DNA from: Chloroflexota bacterium
GTDB taxonomy: Bacteria; Chloroflexota; UBA6077
Assembly: GCA_021806765.1 (NCBI GenBank)
Contig: JAJZQR010000044.1
Coordinates: 1 to 26,862 of the forward strand
DNA length: 26,862 nucleotides
Reading direction: 5' to 3'
Shown: positions 19,302-26,455 of the stretch, one piece after another
Layout of the letters: every line of letters begins with the position of its first letter
Position numbering within the stretch: the stretch's first letter is position 1
Program-made: the position numbers and the translations under genes
Notes under the pieces: model-generated
Told to the model about the DNA's origin: nothing
Databases searched by the model: none
What the model saw: the letters and a program-made list of their open reading frames with translations, nothing else

Positions 19302-21737
19302 ATGGCAGAGGTCATGGAGACTCTGGCGGTGCCAGTCGAGCAGCTGTGCGCCATTTGCGACCCCTCCAGGTTACCCTTCGAGACTACCGAGGAGGTAGAG
19401 CCGCTGACCGGCACCGTTGGCCAGGGGCGGGCCCTCGACGCCCTCCAGTTCGGTATCGAGATCGGCGACGGCGGCTTCAACGTCTTCATCGTGGGGCCCA
19501 CCGGCTCCGGCCGCCGAAGCACCGCTCGAAGCTATCTGGAGCGGATAGCCTGCACCCAGCCGGTGCCCGAGGATTGGGTTTACGTGCACAACTTCACCGA
19601 TCCCTATCGGCCGAAGGCGATCAGCCTGGCCCCGGGCGAGGGGAGCCAGCTGGCGCGCCGGATGGACGAGCTGATCGCCGCCGCTTTGAGGGAGATCCCC
19701 AGGGCCTTCGAGAGCGAGAACTACGAGCGGCGCAAGAGCCACGTCCTATCGCGGCTGCAGCAGCGCCAGCAGACCTTGTACAGCCGGGTGGAGGAGGACG
19801 CTCGGGAGCGGGGGTTCACCATAGAGATCACCCCCTCGGGCATGGCGGTGGTGCCGGTGGTGGAGGGCCAGAGCGTCTCCCCGGAGCAGTTCGAACAGCT
19901 GCCCAAGGAAACCCGGGAAGGGCTGGAGCGGCAGGGGAAAGAGGTCCAGGAGCGGGTGGAGCAGGTGGTACGGCAGGGGCACAAGCTGGAGAAGGAAGGG
20001 CAGGAGCGGCTGCGCCAGCTGGAGCGGGAGGTGGCCCTCTTCGCCGTGGGGCACCTTTTCGAGGAGATGCAGCAGCGCTACCAGGAGCAGCCGGCGGTGC
20101 TGGAGTACCTGAAGCAGCTTCAGGAGGACATCCCGGAGCACCTGGAGGACTTCCGGGGTGGCAAGAGGGAGGGGCAACCCGTCCCGACTCCCGAGGGCCA
20201 GGCGGTCTCCGGCGAGGAGCGGCTGGCTCGCTACCGGGTGAACGTGCTGGTGGACAACAGCGGCATCTGCGGCGCGCCGGTAGTGGAGGAGTACAAGCCG
20301 GCTTACTACAACCTGATGGGCCGGATCGAGTACGAGTCCCGCATGGGCCTCATGACCACCGATTTTCGGCAGATCAAGGCGGGCGCCCTCCACAGGGCCA
20401 ACGGCGGCTACCTGCTGCTGGAAGCCGGAGACCTGCTCACCAGCCCCATGGTCTGGGACTCCCTGAAAAAGGCTCTGCAGACCAGGGAGGCGAGGATCGA
20501 GAACATGGGGGAGCAGCTCAGCGCGGTGCCCGCGGCGACCCTGCGTCCCGAGCCGATCCCCCTGCGGGTCAAGGTGGTGTTGCTGGGCAACCCCGCCGTC
20601 TACTATCTCCTCTACGGCCAGGACGAGGAGTTCCGGAAGCTGTTCAAGGTGAAGGCCGACTTCGCCCCCGACATGGACCGCCTGGAGCAGAACGTTCTCG
20701 GGTACGCCCGCTTCATCAGCCGGCAGGTTCGGGAGCGAGGGCTGCGCCATTTCCATAGGGGCGGGGTGGCGAGGATCGTGGAGCAGGGCTCTCGCCTGGC
20801 CGAGGACCAGACCAAGCTGACGGCCCGCTTCTCCGAGATCGCGGACCTGGTCACCGAGTCCAGCTTCTGGGCCGGCAAGAACGGCCACGAGCTGGTGATG
20901 GCGGCGGATGTGGACCAGGCAATCGCCCACCGGGAGTATCGATCCAGCCAGTCCTCGGAGCGGATCCGGCAGATGATCGAGGACGGGATCATAATGATCG
21001 ACGTGGGGGGATCGGAGGAGGGCCAGATTAACGGCCTCTCCGTGGCGCAGATGGGCGACTACTCCTTCGGCACCCCCTCGCGCATCACCGCCCGTACCTC
21101 TCCCGGCAGCGGCGGGCTGGTCGACATCGAGCGGGAGATCAACCTCTCAGGCCCATTGCACTCCAAGGGGGTGATGATCCTCACGGGCTATCTCTCCGGC
21201 AAGTACGCCCGGGACTATCCCCTGGCCCTCTCGGCCACCCTCACCTTCGAGCAGATGTACAACGAGGTGGACGGGGACAGCGCCTCCTCCGCCGAGCTGT
21301 ACGCCCTCCTCTCCTCCCTGTCGGGACTGCCCCTGAGACAGGGCATCGCGGTAACCGGTTCGGTGAACCAGCGGGGCCAGGTGCAGGCCGTGGGGGGTGT
21401 GACCGAGAAGGTGGAGGGCTTCTTCGAGGTGTGCAAGGCGAAGGGGCTGACCGGCGAGCAGGGTGTGGTGTTGCCGGCGACGAACGTGCGGAACCTGATG
21501 CTGAAGGAGGAGATCCTCCAGGCCGTGCGGGCGGGAAGGTTCCACCTCTGGTCGGCCCGGACCATAGACGAGGGGATCGAGCTGTTGACGGGCGTCCCGG
21601 CGGGTTCGAAGGGCGAGGACGGACGCTATCCCGTGGGCACCGTCCACCAGTTGGTGGACACCAGGCTGCGGCAGTACGCCCAGCGGCTTAGGGAGTTCGG
21701 CGTCGACGGAGCCGTCCAGTCTGAGAAGACAGGGTGA
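19302..21737 (+). CDS. LonB-like ATP-dependent protease (AAA + S16 peptidase)
   Basis: 811 residues. The N-terminal ATPase part has GPTGSGRRST (65-74), a Walker A in which the lysine is replaced by arginine. A long insertion (about 130-300) is charged and strongly coiled, with QERVEQVVRQGHKLEKEGQ. GGYLLLEAGDLL and VVLLGNPAVYYLL are the Walker B and sensor regions of the LonB/YcbZ-like branch. The S16 protease domain has the catalytic Ser660 in GDSASS and Lys703 in GGVTEKVEG. The 43-residue spacing equals that between Ser679 and Lys722 of E. coli Lon. No membrane helices are seen, so it is a soluble protease for misfolded or regulatory proteins. The start is ATG 19302 with a modest GCGAGGG site. 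Its own promoter lies upstream. Confidence 0.9.
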   Translation: MAEVMETLAVPVEQLCAICDPSRLPFETTEEVEPLTGTVGQGRALDALQFGIEIGDGGFNVFIVGPTGSGRRSTARSYLERIACTQPVPEDWVYVHNFTDPYRPKAISLAPGEGSQLARRMDELIAAALREIPRAFESENYERRKSHVLSRLQQRQQTLYSRVEEDARERGFTIEITPSGMAVVPVVEGQSVSPEQFEQLPKETREGLERQGKEVQERVEQVVRQGHKLEKEGQERLRQLEREVALFAVGHLFEEMQQRYQEQPAVLEYLKQLQEDIPEHLEDFRGGKREGQPVPTPEGQAVSGEERLARYRVNVLVDNSGICGAPVVEEYKPAYYNLMGRIEYESRMGLMTTDFRQIKAGALHRANGGYLLLEAGDLLTSPMVWDSLKKALQTREARIENMGEQLSAVPAATLRPEPIPLRVKVVLLGNPAVYYLLYGQDEEFRKLFKVKADFAPDMDRLEQNVLGYARFISRQVRERGLRHFHRGGVARIVEQGSRLAEDQTKLTARFSEIADLVTESSFWAGKNGHELVMAADVDQAIAHREYRSSQSSERIRQMIEDGIIMIDVGGSEEGQINGLSVAQMGDYSFGTPSRITARTSPGSGGLVDIEREINLSGPLHSKGVMILTGYLSGKYARDYPLALSATLTFEQMYNEVDGDSASSAELYALLSSLSGLPLRQGIAVTGSVNQRGQVQAVGGVTEKVEGFFEVCKAKGLTGEQGVVLPATNVRNLMLKEEILQAVRAGRFHLWSARTIDEGIELLTGVPAGSKGEDGRYPVGTVHQLVDTRLRQYAQRLREFGVDGAVQSEKTG

Positions 21738-21788
21738 CCTCTCACGAGGGATGAAGGGAGCAAGCGCTCCGACACGGAGACTCCGATG

Positions 21789-21852
21789 TCGAGGGAGTCG
21801 AGGCTTTAGCCGGTGCCCATGGCCGCGTCCGGCTGAAGCCTCGATTCCTCGA
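21789..21852. repeat. Palindromic dispersed repeat family E, copy 2
   Basis: Arms 21789-21813 and 21829-21852 share the TCGAGG...TTTAGCCGG / CCGGCTGAAGCC...CCTCGA pattern of copy 1 (18742-18804), with one bulged base. It lies between the convergent Lon-like and hemerythrin genes. No T-run follows. Confidence 0.8.
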
Positions 21853-21876
21853 CCTCAAAGACAGTGTGGCGTGGAG

Positions 21877-22431
21877 CTAGGCCGCTTCGGGCCGGTCCAG
21901 CTCGTCGATCATCTGGTGGTAGTGCTCGTGAACGCCGGGGCCGATGTGCTCGGCCTCGATCCGGTCGAACTCGGCGATCAACCTCTGCTGCTCCGCATCC
22001 GAGAGCACCTGGTTCGCCATGGGGAAGAGGATATCGTCCTCCTTCCGGATGTGCTGGGCCAGGAGGCTGGCGTAGGCTCGGGCGTTCTCAGCCAGAGGCC
22101 GCCGGGCCGTTTCGTCGCCCCGCTTGTATGCCTCCAGGGCCTCGCCCATGGCCCTGATGTAGCCCCGCCCCTCGTTGTGCTCTGCCAGCATCACCCCGAT
22201 GGGGCCTCGCTCCACGGGGACCCCCGCCTTCGCCATGGCCGGGAAGAGGGCGGTCTCCTCCTTGCCGTGATGGCACTTGTCGGCGAAGTTTCGCAGGAAG
22301 TCGAGGGAGTCCTCGAAGATCTGGGCCGGGACAGCCTCCCCGGCGTCCAGGCGATCCGCGGACCTCTCCAACACCTTCAGCACCCGCTCCACGGCCCGGT
22401 GCTCGTTCATCAGCACTTCACTGGCTTGCAT
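21877..22431 (-). CDS. Hemerythrin HHE-domain protein
   Basis: 184 residues, ATG at 22431 with GGGAGGT about 8 bp upstream. The HHE pattern of a four-helix di-iron protein is clear: MNEHRAVERVL, FADKCHHGKEETALFP (His-His and Glu ligands), MLAEHNEGRGYI, and LAQHIRKEDDILFP. The tail holds EAEHIGPGVHEHYHQM. Such proteins bind O2, NO or iron and often protect anaerobes. A Crp/Fnr-like palindrome is placed near -41.5 relative to its predicted start of transcription. Confidence 0.93.
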   Translation of the reverse strand: MQASEVLMNEHRAVERVLKVLERSADRLDAGEAVPAQIFEDSLDFLRNFADKCHHGKEETALFPAMAKAGVPVERGPIGVMLAEHNEGRGYIRAMGEALEAYKRGDETARRPLAENARAYASLLAQHIRKEDDILFPMANQVLSDAEQQRLIAEFDRIEAEHIGPGVHEHYHQMIDELDRPEAA

Positions 22432-22478
22432 GCTCCTACCTCCCTGAGCGTGAGTTTCGCTCGTTGTTGTCAGAAATA

Positions 22479-22484
22479 ACTATA
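22479..22484 (-). promoter_or_regulatory. Extended -10 promoter of the hemerythrin gene
   Basis: On the minus strand TGTTATAGT gives TATAGT with the TGN extension. The -35 position is occupied by the edge of the palindrome at 22506-22521 instead of a TTGACA, as at activator-dependent promoters. Transcription would start near 22472. Confidence 0.5.
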
Positions 22485-22505
22485 ACAGAGGGATGTGGGG
22501 AGCGC

Positions 22506-22521
22506 TGCGACTTAAGTCACA
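22506..22521. promoter_or_regulatory. Crp/Fnr-type operator in the hemerythrin divergent promoter
   Basis: TGCGACTTAAGTCACA fits TGTGA-N6-TCACA at 9 of 10 fixed positions and is a 14 of 16 palindrome around GACTTAAGTC. Its centre (22513.5) is about 41.5 bp upstream of the predicted hemerythrin start, the class II activator position, and about 30 bp upstream of the predicted start of the divergent gene. The sensing protein is not in the window. Confidence 0.55.
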
Positions 22522-22531
22522 CGCTCTGAGT

Positions 22532-22537
22532 TACAAT
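22532..22537 (+). promoter_or_regulatory. -10 element of the divergent unknown gene
   Basis: TACAAT matches TATAAT at 5 of 6 positions. Transcription from about 22544 gives a 37-base leader with GGAGGGGA before the GTG at 22581. The -35 position overlaps the operator at 22506-22521. Confidence 0.45.
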
Positions 22538-22580
22538 GGGCAATCTGGGAGAAATGGGCGAGACTGTGGGAGGGGAACTC

Positions 22581-23108
22581 GTGACTGATGATCTTCGCAA
22601 CAGGATAGGCGCGGCTCTGCAGGCCCTGGGTGTTGCCGGCTATAGAGATACCACCGATGCCAGAACCAGGCCGCAGTGGAGGGTATCCTTCGCATCCCAC
22701 GGCAAGATGAAGGGGGAAACCAGATACCTTCAGGTATTCGTTCCTGTCGACGCCGATCTGGTTCAGGTCAACTGCACTGTGGAGGCGCCGGCCCTGGACA
22801 CCATGCCGGCGACGCAGATCCAGAACTCCATGGAGGGGATTGCCGGGGAGTACGTCCCGGAGGGACAACAGTGGGAGAAGATCCTCGCCGATCTTGGCGT
22901 CGATCCTCGTGACGTCGACGGCTGGGACGCGTCGGTGGCTCCGCACTCCGGGATAAACCACCGGATGGTGCTGGCCCGCATCACTATTCCCCTGGCAGAT
23001 CTCTCCAACCGGTCGCTGGAGTTAGCGACAAGGATCGGATACCGCCTGGCGCAGGATGCCCGATCAGCCGTGACCGCACGTTGGAAGGCGTCGCGGAAGG
23101 CGAAGTGA
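22581..23108 (+). CDS. Unknown 175-residue protein divergent from hemerythrin
   Basis: 175 residues from GTG 22581, chosen for GGGAGGGGA at 22569-22577; an ATG at 22536 would sit in the promoter. It starts VTDDLRNRIGAALQALGVAGYRD, continues with strands such as QWRVSFASHGKMKGETRYLQVFVPV and VNCTVEAPALDTMP, and ends in a basic helix (ARSAVTARWKASRKAK). No signal peptide, membrane helix or recognised catalytic motif is visible. It reads like a soluble alpha/beta protein. It shares its control region with the hemerythrin gene, so a role in the same stress response is possible. Confidence 0.7.
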   Translation: MTDDLRNRIGAALQALGVAGYRDTTDARTRPQWRVSFASHGKMKGETRYLQVFVPVDADLVQVNCTVEAPALDTMPATQIQNSMEGIAGEYVPEGQQWEKILADLGVDPRDVDGWDASVAPHSGINHRMVLARITIPLADLSNRSLELATRIGYRLAQDARSAVTARWKASRKAK

Positions 23109-23251
23109 TCATCCTTACTCGACTCGCCGCCCCCTCCGTAAACTTTAGCTGCATCACCCGCAGGTGGGTGTCTTCTGGCGCAGTAGAGCTGCCCAAGTAA
23201 CTGTGGCCATAGTCCAAATAACTAAGCACATGGCCCAAGATAGTCTGCCCT

Positions 23252-23332
23252 TCGTCACCCCCGCGAAAGCGGAGGTCCAGGCCGCCACTGCGCGGCAAGC
23301 ACCCTGGATGCCCGCTTTCGCGGGCATGACGA
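23252..23332. repeat. Complete family A palindromic repeat, intergenic copy
   Basis: TCGTCAccCCCGCGAAAGCG opens it and GCCCGCTTTCGCGGGC...TGACGA closes it, with an 81-bp span. It is the same architecture as 8801-8874, with a different centre. It lies in the 460-bp gene-free stretch between the unknown gene and the accessory island; 23109-23251 and 23333-23429 show nothing else. Confidence 0.8.
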
Positions 23333-23429
23333 TCTGGTTGTGCACCCGATCTCAGGCCAGATGCTTAGGGTTCGTTTTTCCCCACGAGGCCGGGTGTTGA
23401 CGCTGCTGCGAGAGAATCGTTCGCTGCTC

Positions 23430-23494
23430 ACCTAACCGTGATTTACCTAATCGCGATTTACCTAAGCACGAATAGGTAGTTTATGCTTAGGTAA
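23430..23494. repeat. Three 15-bp iterons ending in an 11-bp perfect inverted repeat
   Basis: Units ACCTAACCGTGATTT (23430-23444), ACCTAATCGCGATTT (23445-23459) and ACCTAAGCACGAATA (23460-23474) are in exact 15-bp tandem. TTACCTAAGCA (23458-23468) is matched by TGCTTAGGTAA (23484-23494), with TAGGTA in between. A protein-binding array is likely. It lies between two converging genes, so it is not a simple promoter, and it stands 35 bp outside the left 28-bp direct repeat of the island. Confidence 0.8.
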
Positions 23495-23528
23495 CTGGCG
23501 CTGCGCAAGTCGTTAGCAGGAGGCAGGC

Positions 23529-23556
23529 AAGTTGCCCGCCTCTACTGATCTCCGAT
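23529..23556. repeat. Left copy of a 28-bp perfect direct repeat flanking the accessory island
   Basis: Positions 23529-23556 are identical to 26436-26463. The right copy covers the last codons and stop of tacT and 11 further bases. The left copy lies outside any gene and includes the right half of a GGCAAGTTGCCCGCCTCTAC palindrome (family C). Sequence on both sides of each copy differs. Confidence 0.8.
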
Positions 23557-23568
23557 AGGCTGATGCCG

Positions 23569-24230
23569 TCAGGAGTTCGAAATCAACTGCTCCAGGAGAG
23601 CCGCTTTGAGCTTGAGCGCGTGGTACCGGTCTCTGGAGCTAGAAGTGCTCACAATCCGCCGCAGCTCGTCCTCGATCTCGAAGAGGGCTCCGTACCGCTG
23701 CGCGCAACAGGTAAGCAGTGACTTCGGGTCCGCGCTCCTCGCGCCGAAGTAGCCGAGGTCTTCGAGCCCCTCCACTTCCTTGACCATGCACTGGAAGACC
23801 TGCTCGATCTCGGTGGGAGGGCGGCCGAGCCCCTCGTCCACCACGTCGAAGTAAATCTTGAGGGCCGCGAGGGAAGCTAAGGTGGGTCCGTCGAACTCTG
23901 CCTGAAGGACTTTGCCCAGATACTCCAGGTCGTAGAGGTCACGAGCCTTCCGGCGTCGCCAGAAGGCCGCGATCTTCTCGGCGGCGATCTCTCGAAGATC
24001 GAGAACCGGCAGGGGAGAGCGAACGAACTCCTCACTCAGTCCACGATCGAGGAACTGGAAGGGCTGTGGTTTCAGTGTCACCGGGGGTAGCCACGGGACC
24101 TGGGCGCAGACGCTTACCGCTGCCGGCTCATCAGATGCACAATGTACTCCTGGGCAACGTCGAGAAGGGCTACCTCACGATCGACCTTGTAAGCGTCCAT
24201 GTGGCGTCGCAGATAGCCTTCGGAGATCAC
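23569..24230 (-). pseudogene. abiEii: Decayed AbiEii-family nucleotidyltransferase toxin
   Basis: The start is GTG at 24230, overlapping the abiEi stop as GTGA. It encodes 38 residues that match the family N-terminus (VISEGYLRRH, DREVALLDVAQEYIVHLM), then reaches a stop at 24114-24116. A second open stretch (24081-23569, about 170 residues) resumes as the family C-terminal half: LPVLDLREIAAEKIAAF and RRKARDLYDLEYLG are the conserved K and RD motifs. The middle, with the GG-T-L and D-x-D nucleotidyltransferase core, is missing, about 80-100 residues by comparison with ~300-residue relatives. The missing core and the stop make an active toxin impossible. The C-terminal piece could still be translated from GTG 24081 but would lack the active site. 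Confidence 0.8.
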
Positions 24231-25006
24231 GCGACTGCCCCGGTATCGTAGACCCTCCAGCGGGGGGAGAAGGTTCCGTCGGTACCACGGTGGCCCGTGT
24301 AAAAGGGCCCACGGCCCGGGTGACCGAGGGCGGCAACGGCCTTAGCGTGATCCGCGGCCCCGCAGACCTCAGCCAGATAGCCAGCCCTAGCCCACGTGCT
24401 GCTCCCGCGATCTCTAAGGACCGCGCTAATCTCTTCAGGGGCTGCATCGGAAAGCACACGTCGCAACCAGCCCTGGGCCGAATCCAGCTTGAGGCGCGGC
24501 GCCAACTGGGCTACTTCGACGAAGAGCTCCGCCGCCGTTGGCACCGGAAGCCCGGAGACCTTATTGCTTGCCGGAGCTGGTTCCGTCGAGAGAACCTCGT
24601 AGACGGATTTGAGGCGCGCAGGGGCGCGGAAGTCCGGGGTCGTGACTACTATGTGTCTGCTGGGGGCACGCTGAGCATATCCCAGCAGCCACGCGGCCGA
24701 GGTCGCACCCACGTGAAACTTGTCGGGCCATCGTTCGAGTTCCGCCCGAAGGACGAGCCACGGATCACCTGAAGGATAGGGACCGGCGGCGGCACCGGGA
24801 ATGAACTCGTATTTTCCCCTCACTCCAATCGGTCGCAGCCAGCCGAGGCGAACAAGGGTCGCGATGGCATGACGAGCTGCTGCTCGGCTGACGGGGCGAA
24901 GGTACTGAACGTCGTCCACGCTTACCAGCTTCTTTTGTTCTAGTTCTAAGAATTGGACGATGGCGGCGAGCCACCTAGGGATGTAGCGGGTGTCGGCGTC
25001 GTTCAT
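24227..25006 (-). CDS. abiEi: AbiEi-type antitoxin (type IV toxin-antitoxin), intact
   Basis: 259 residues from ATG 25006, behind TAGGAGGTGAAG, an ideal site; the frame continues upstream to 25078 but without a site. The N-terminus is a winged helix (FLELEQKKLVSVDDVQ, SRAAARHAIATLVRLGWLRPIG) that binds its own promoter. The rest (GDPWLVLRAELERW, HVGATSAAWLLGYAQR, HIVVTTPDFR) matches the AbiEi C-terminal domain that counters the toxin. AbiEi is known to neutralise AbiEii without direct binding and to repress the operon. It is followed directly by the broken toxin. Its own promoter and operator look complete. Confidence 0.85.
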   Translation of the reverse strand: MNDADTRYIPRWLAAIVQFLELEQKKLVSVDDVQYLRPVSRAAARHAIATLVRLGWLRPIGVRGKYEFIPGAAAGPYPSGDPWLVLRAELERWPDKFHVGATSAAWLLGYAQRAPSRHIVVTTPDFRAPARLKSVYEVLSTEPAPASNKVSGLPVPTAAELFVEVAQLAPRLKLDSAQGWLRRVLSDAAPEEISAVLRDRGSSTWARAGYLAEVCGAADHAKAVAALGHPGRGPFYTGHRGTDGTFSPRWRVYDTGAVA

Positions 25007-25070
25007 GTCCACTTCACCTCCTAGCGGAAGGGTACACCGAAACGGACAGGTTGGCAATGCTACACGCTCC

Positions 25071-25107
25071 GCATACAAATAGTATGCGCTAGATGCTGCA
25101 CTGACAA
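25071..25107 (-). promoter_or_regulatory. Promoter and palindromic operator of abiEi
   Basis: On the minus strand TTGTCA (25102-25107) and TACTAT (25079-25084) are exactly 17 bp apart. The -10 lies within a perfect inverted repeat, GCATAC-AAATA-GTATGC (25071-25087), placed to let a bound AbiEi block RNA polymerase. The leader is about 66 bases. Confidence 0.65.
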
Positions 25108-25270
25108 CACGCGAGCGGCCGTCCGCTCCTCCTACTCACCTTTCGCGCTGGAAGCGCCGGCAGCTTCACGTCCTTGGCTCTTGGGCGTGCCAAATGTGGC
25201 CTGTTCTCCGTGGTGACTCGTCCGCGTTGAACGCCGGTCTTGAAGTCCGCCACTCGGGTCCCTGCATGGG

Positions 25271-25485
25271 TTAGCTGGCGGTCCGACCCTTGCGGATCCT
25301 GGCGTCGATGGCCGCGAAGTCCTTGCCCTTCGGCATAATGAACAAACACATTCCTCCGCTACGGGCTTCCCATACCGCCCCGATATCGCGCTTCTCGCCA
25401 GAGTCCTCGTTGCTCCAGCGGTCCTCGCCTTTGTACTCCACGACCAGATACCTTCCGTCCTCCAGTAAACTCACGAATGGGGATC
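25271..25485 (-). pseudogene. 3' remnant of a type III restriction/DEAD helicase-like gene
   Basis: Only about 70 codons remain, PFVSLLEDGRYLVVEYKGED... to RKGRTAS, ending at a TAA (25271-25273). The block DGRYLVVEYKG, EKRDIGAVWEARSGGMCLF and MPKGKD matches the extreme C-terminus of Res-like restriction helicases, where the E-x-K of the PD-(E/D)xK nuclease end resides. An in-frame TGA lies at the 5' edge, and the next 150 bp upstream hold the tacA promoter on the other strand. The bulk of the gene has been lost. Confidence 0.65.
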
Positions 25486-25577
25486 ACCTCCATGAACCCC
25501 ATCGCAAGTTCCGTGGCTCTGTGTCTTCAACCTACCACAAGCTCACCTCACTCTCTTGGAACTGGAGTTGCCACCGC

Positions 25578-25611
25578 TTGACAGCGTACGGCATATTGTC
25601 GTACGCTGTCA
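25578..25611 (+). promoter_or_regulatory. Promoter and perfect inverted-repeat operator of tacAT
   Basis: TGACAGCGTACG (25579-25590) and CGTACGCTGTCA (25600-25611) are perfect 12-bp arms with a 9-base centre. TTGACA (25578-25583) as -35 and TACGCT (25602-25607) as -10, 18 bp apart, lie within the palindrome. An antitoxin-toxin complex bound here would shut off its own promoter, as known for DUF1778-GNAT systems. Confidence 0.8.
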
Positions 25612-25647
25612 GCAGCATCGAGTCTTCGGGCGCATGGGAGCATAAAG

Positions 25648-25950
25648 ATGGCCATGAGGAGAGGTACAACTTCATCGTCGGCAAGGACGGACCGAATAGA
25701 GGCGCGAGTCTCGAAGGAACAGAAGGAGCTTTGGACTTGGGCAGCGGATCTCGAAGGGTGCAGCTTCACTGATTTCGTTGTGCGTGCCCTTCAGACGGCG
25801 ACCGAGCAGGCCGTTCAGAGACATCAGATCATGCGGCTGAGCGCCCAGGACACGCAGGCATTTGTCGATGCCATCGAGAACCCGCGAGAGCCCTCCGAGA
25901 GGATGCGCCGATACGCCAGGCGGGAGCGCGAGTTAGTAAGTGAGCAGTAG
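25648..25950 (+). CDS. tacA: DUF1778 antitoxin (TacA type)
   Basis: 100 residues; ATG 25648 or ATG 25654. The N-terminus, TDRIEARVSKEQKELWTWAADLEG, is the ribbon-helix-helix of DUF1778, and CSFTDFVVRALQTATEQA is its second helix. The C-terminal region (LSAQDTQAFVDAIENPREPSERM) is the toxin-neutralising tail: 'd..aF..al.nPp.P...L' is a hallmark of the family. It forms dimers on the palindrome at 25579-25611 and blocks the GNAT toxin. The stop overlaps the toxin start by 11 bp. Confidence 0.9.
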   Translation: MAMRRGTTSSSARTDRIEARVSKEQKELWTWAADLEGCSFTDFVVRALQTATEQAVQRHQIMRLSAQDTQAFVDAIENPREPSERMRRYARRERELVSEQ

Positions 25951-26455
25951 CGAGGCACGATACCGCGTCGAGCCCTTCCACGATCACCATCACCGCGAGG
26001 GTTTCAACTGCGGCATCGTGGAGCTCGATCGCTACTTCTATACGCAGGCGAACCAGGAACGGCGCCGCTCGGTGTCCATGCCCTACGTCATGGTGGACGC
26101 CGAATCGGGAGAGGTGATCGGCTACTACACCCTCTCCTCCCTCTCTATACTGCCCCAGAACCTTGCGGCCGAGGAGGCTCGCCAGTTGCCGCGCTACCCG
26201 GCCTATCCGGCGATCCTCATCGGGCGTCTGGCAATCCATCGGGATCACCAGGGCAAGGGTCACGGCGGCGACCTCCTGATGAACGCTCTGCGTCAGTGCT
26301 ACCAGCTAAGCCGGCAGATCGGAGTCCTCGCCGTCGTCGTGGATGCCAAGGATGACAGCGCACGGGCTTTCTACGAGGCCTTCGAGTTCCGGCGCTTTCG
26401 GGATGAGCCGTACCGGCTCTACATACCGGTGAAAGAAGTTGCCCGCCTCTACTGA
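25940..26455 (+). CDS. tacT: GNAT acetyltransferase toxin (TacT type)
   Basis: 171 residues from GTG 25940. The protein begins SSSEARYRVEPFHDHHHREGFNCGIVELDRYF, the standard opening of TacT-like toxins. The acetyl-CoA motif is ILIGRLAIHRDHQGKGHGGD (Q-x-x-G-x-G), and ARAFYEAFEFRRF holds the catalytic Tyr. Such toxins acetylate the amino group of aminoacyl-tRNAs and halt translation. All key residues are present, so the system appears active. The last codons (EVARLY-stop) fall in the right copy of the 28-bp direct repeat and resemble a family C palindrome half (TTGCCCGCCTCTAC), so the C-terminus may have been rebuilt by a repeat. Confidence 0.92.
   Translation: MSSSEARYRVEPFHDHHHREGFNCGIVELDRYFYTQANQERRRSVSMPYVMVDAESGEVIGYYTLSSLSILPQNLAAEEARQLPRYPAYPAILIGRLAIHRDHQGKGHGGDLLMNALRQCYQLSRQIGVLAVVVDAKDDSARAFYEAFEFRRFRDEPYRLYIPVKEVARLY

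Noticed and set aside
24290..24772. Plus-strand frame of 160 codons inside abiEi
   Set aside because: It lacks family motifs and a ribosome site, and it is antisense to the well-supported antitoxin.
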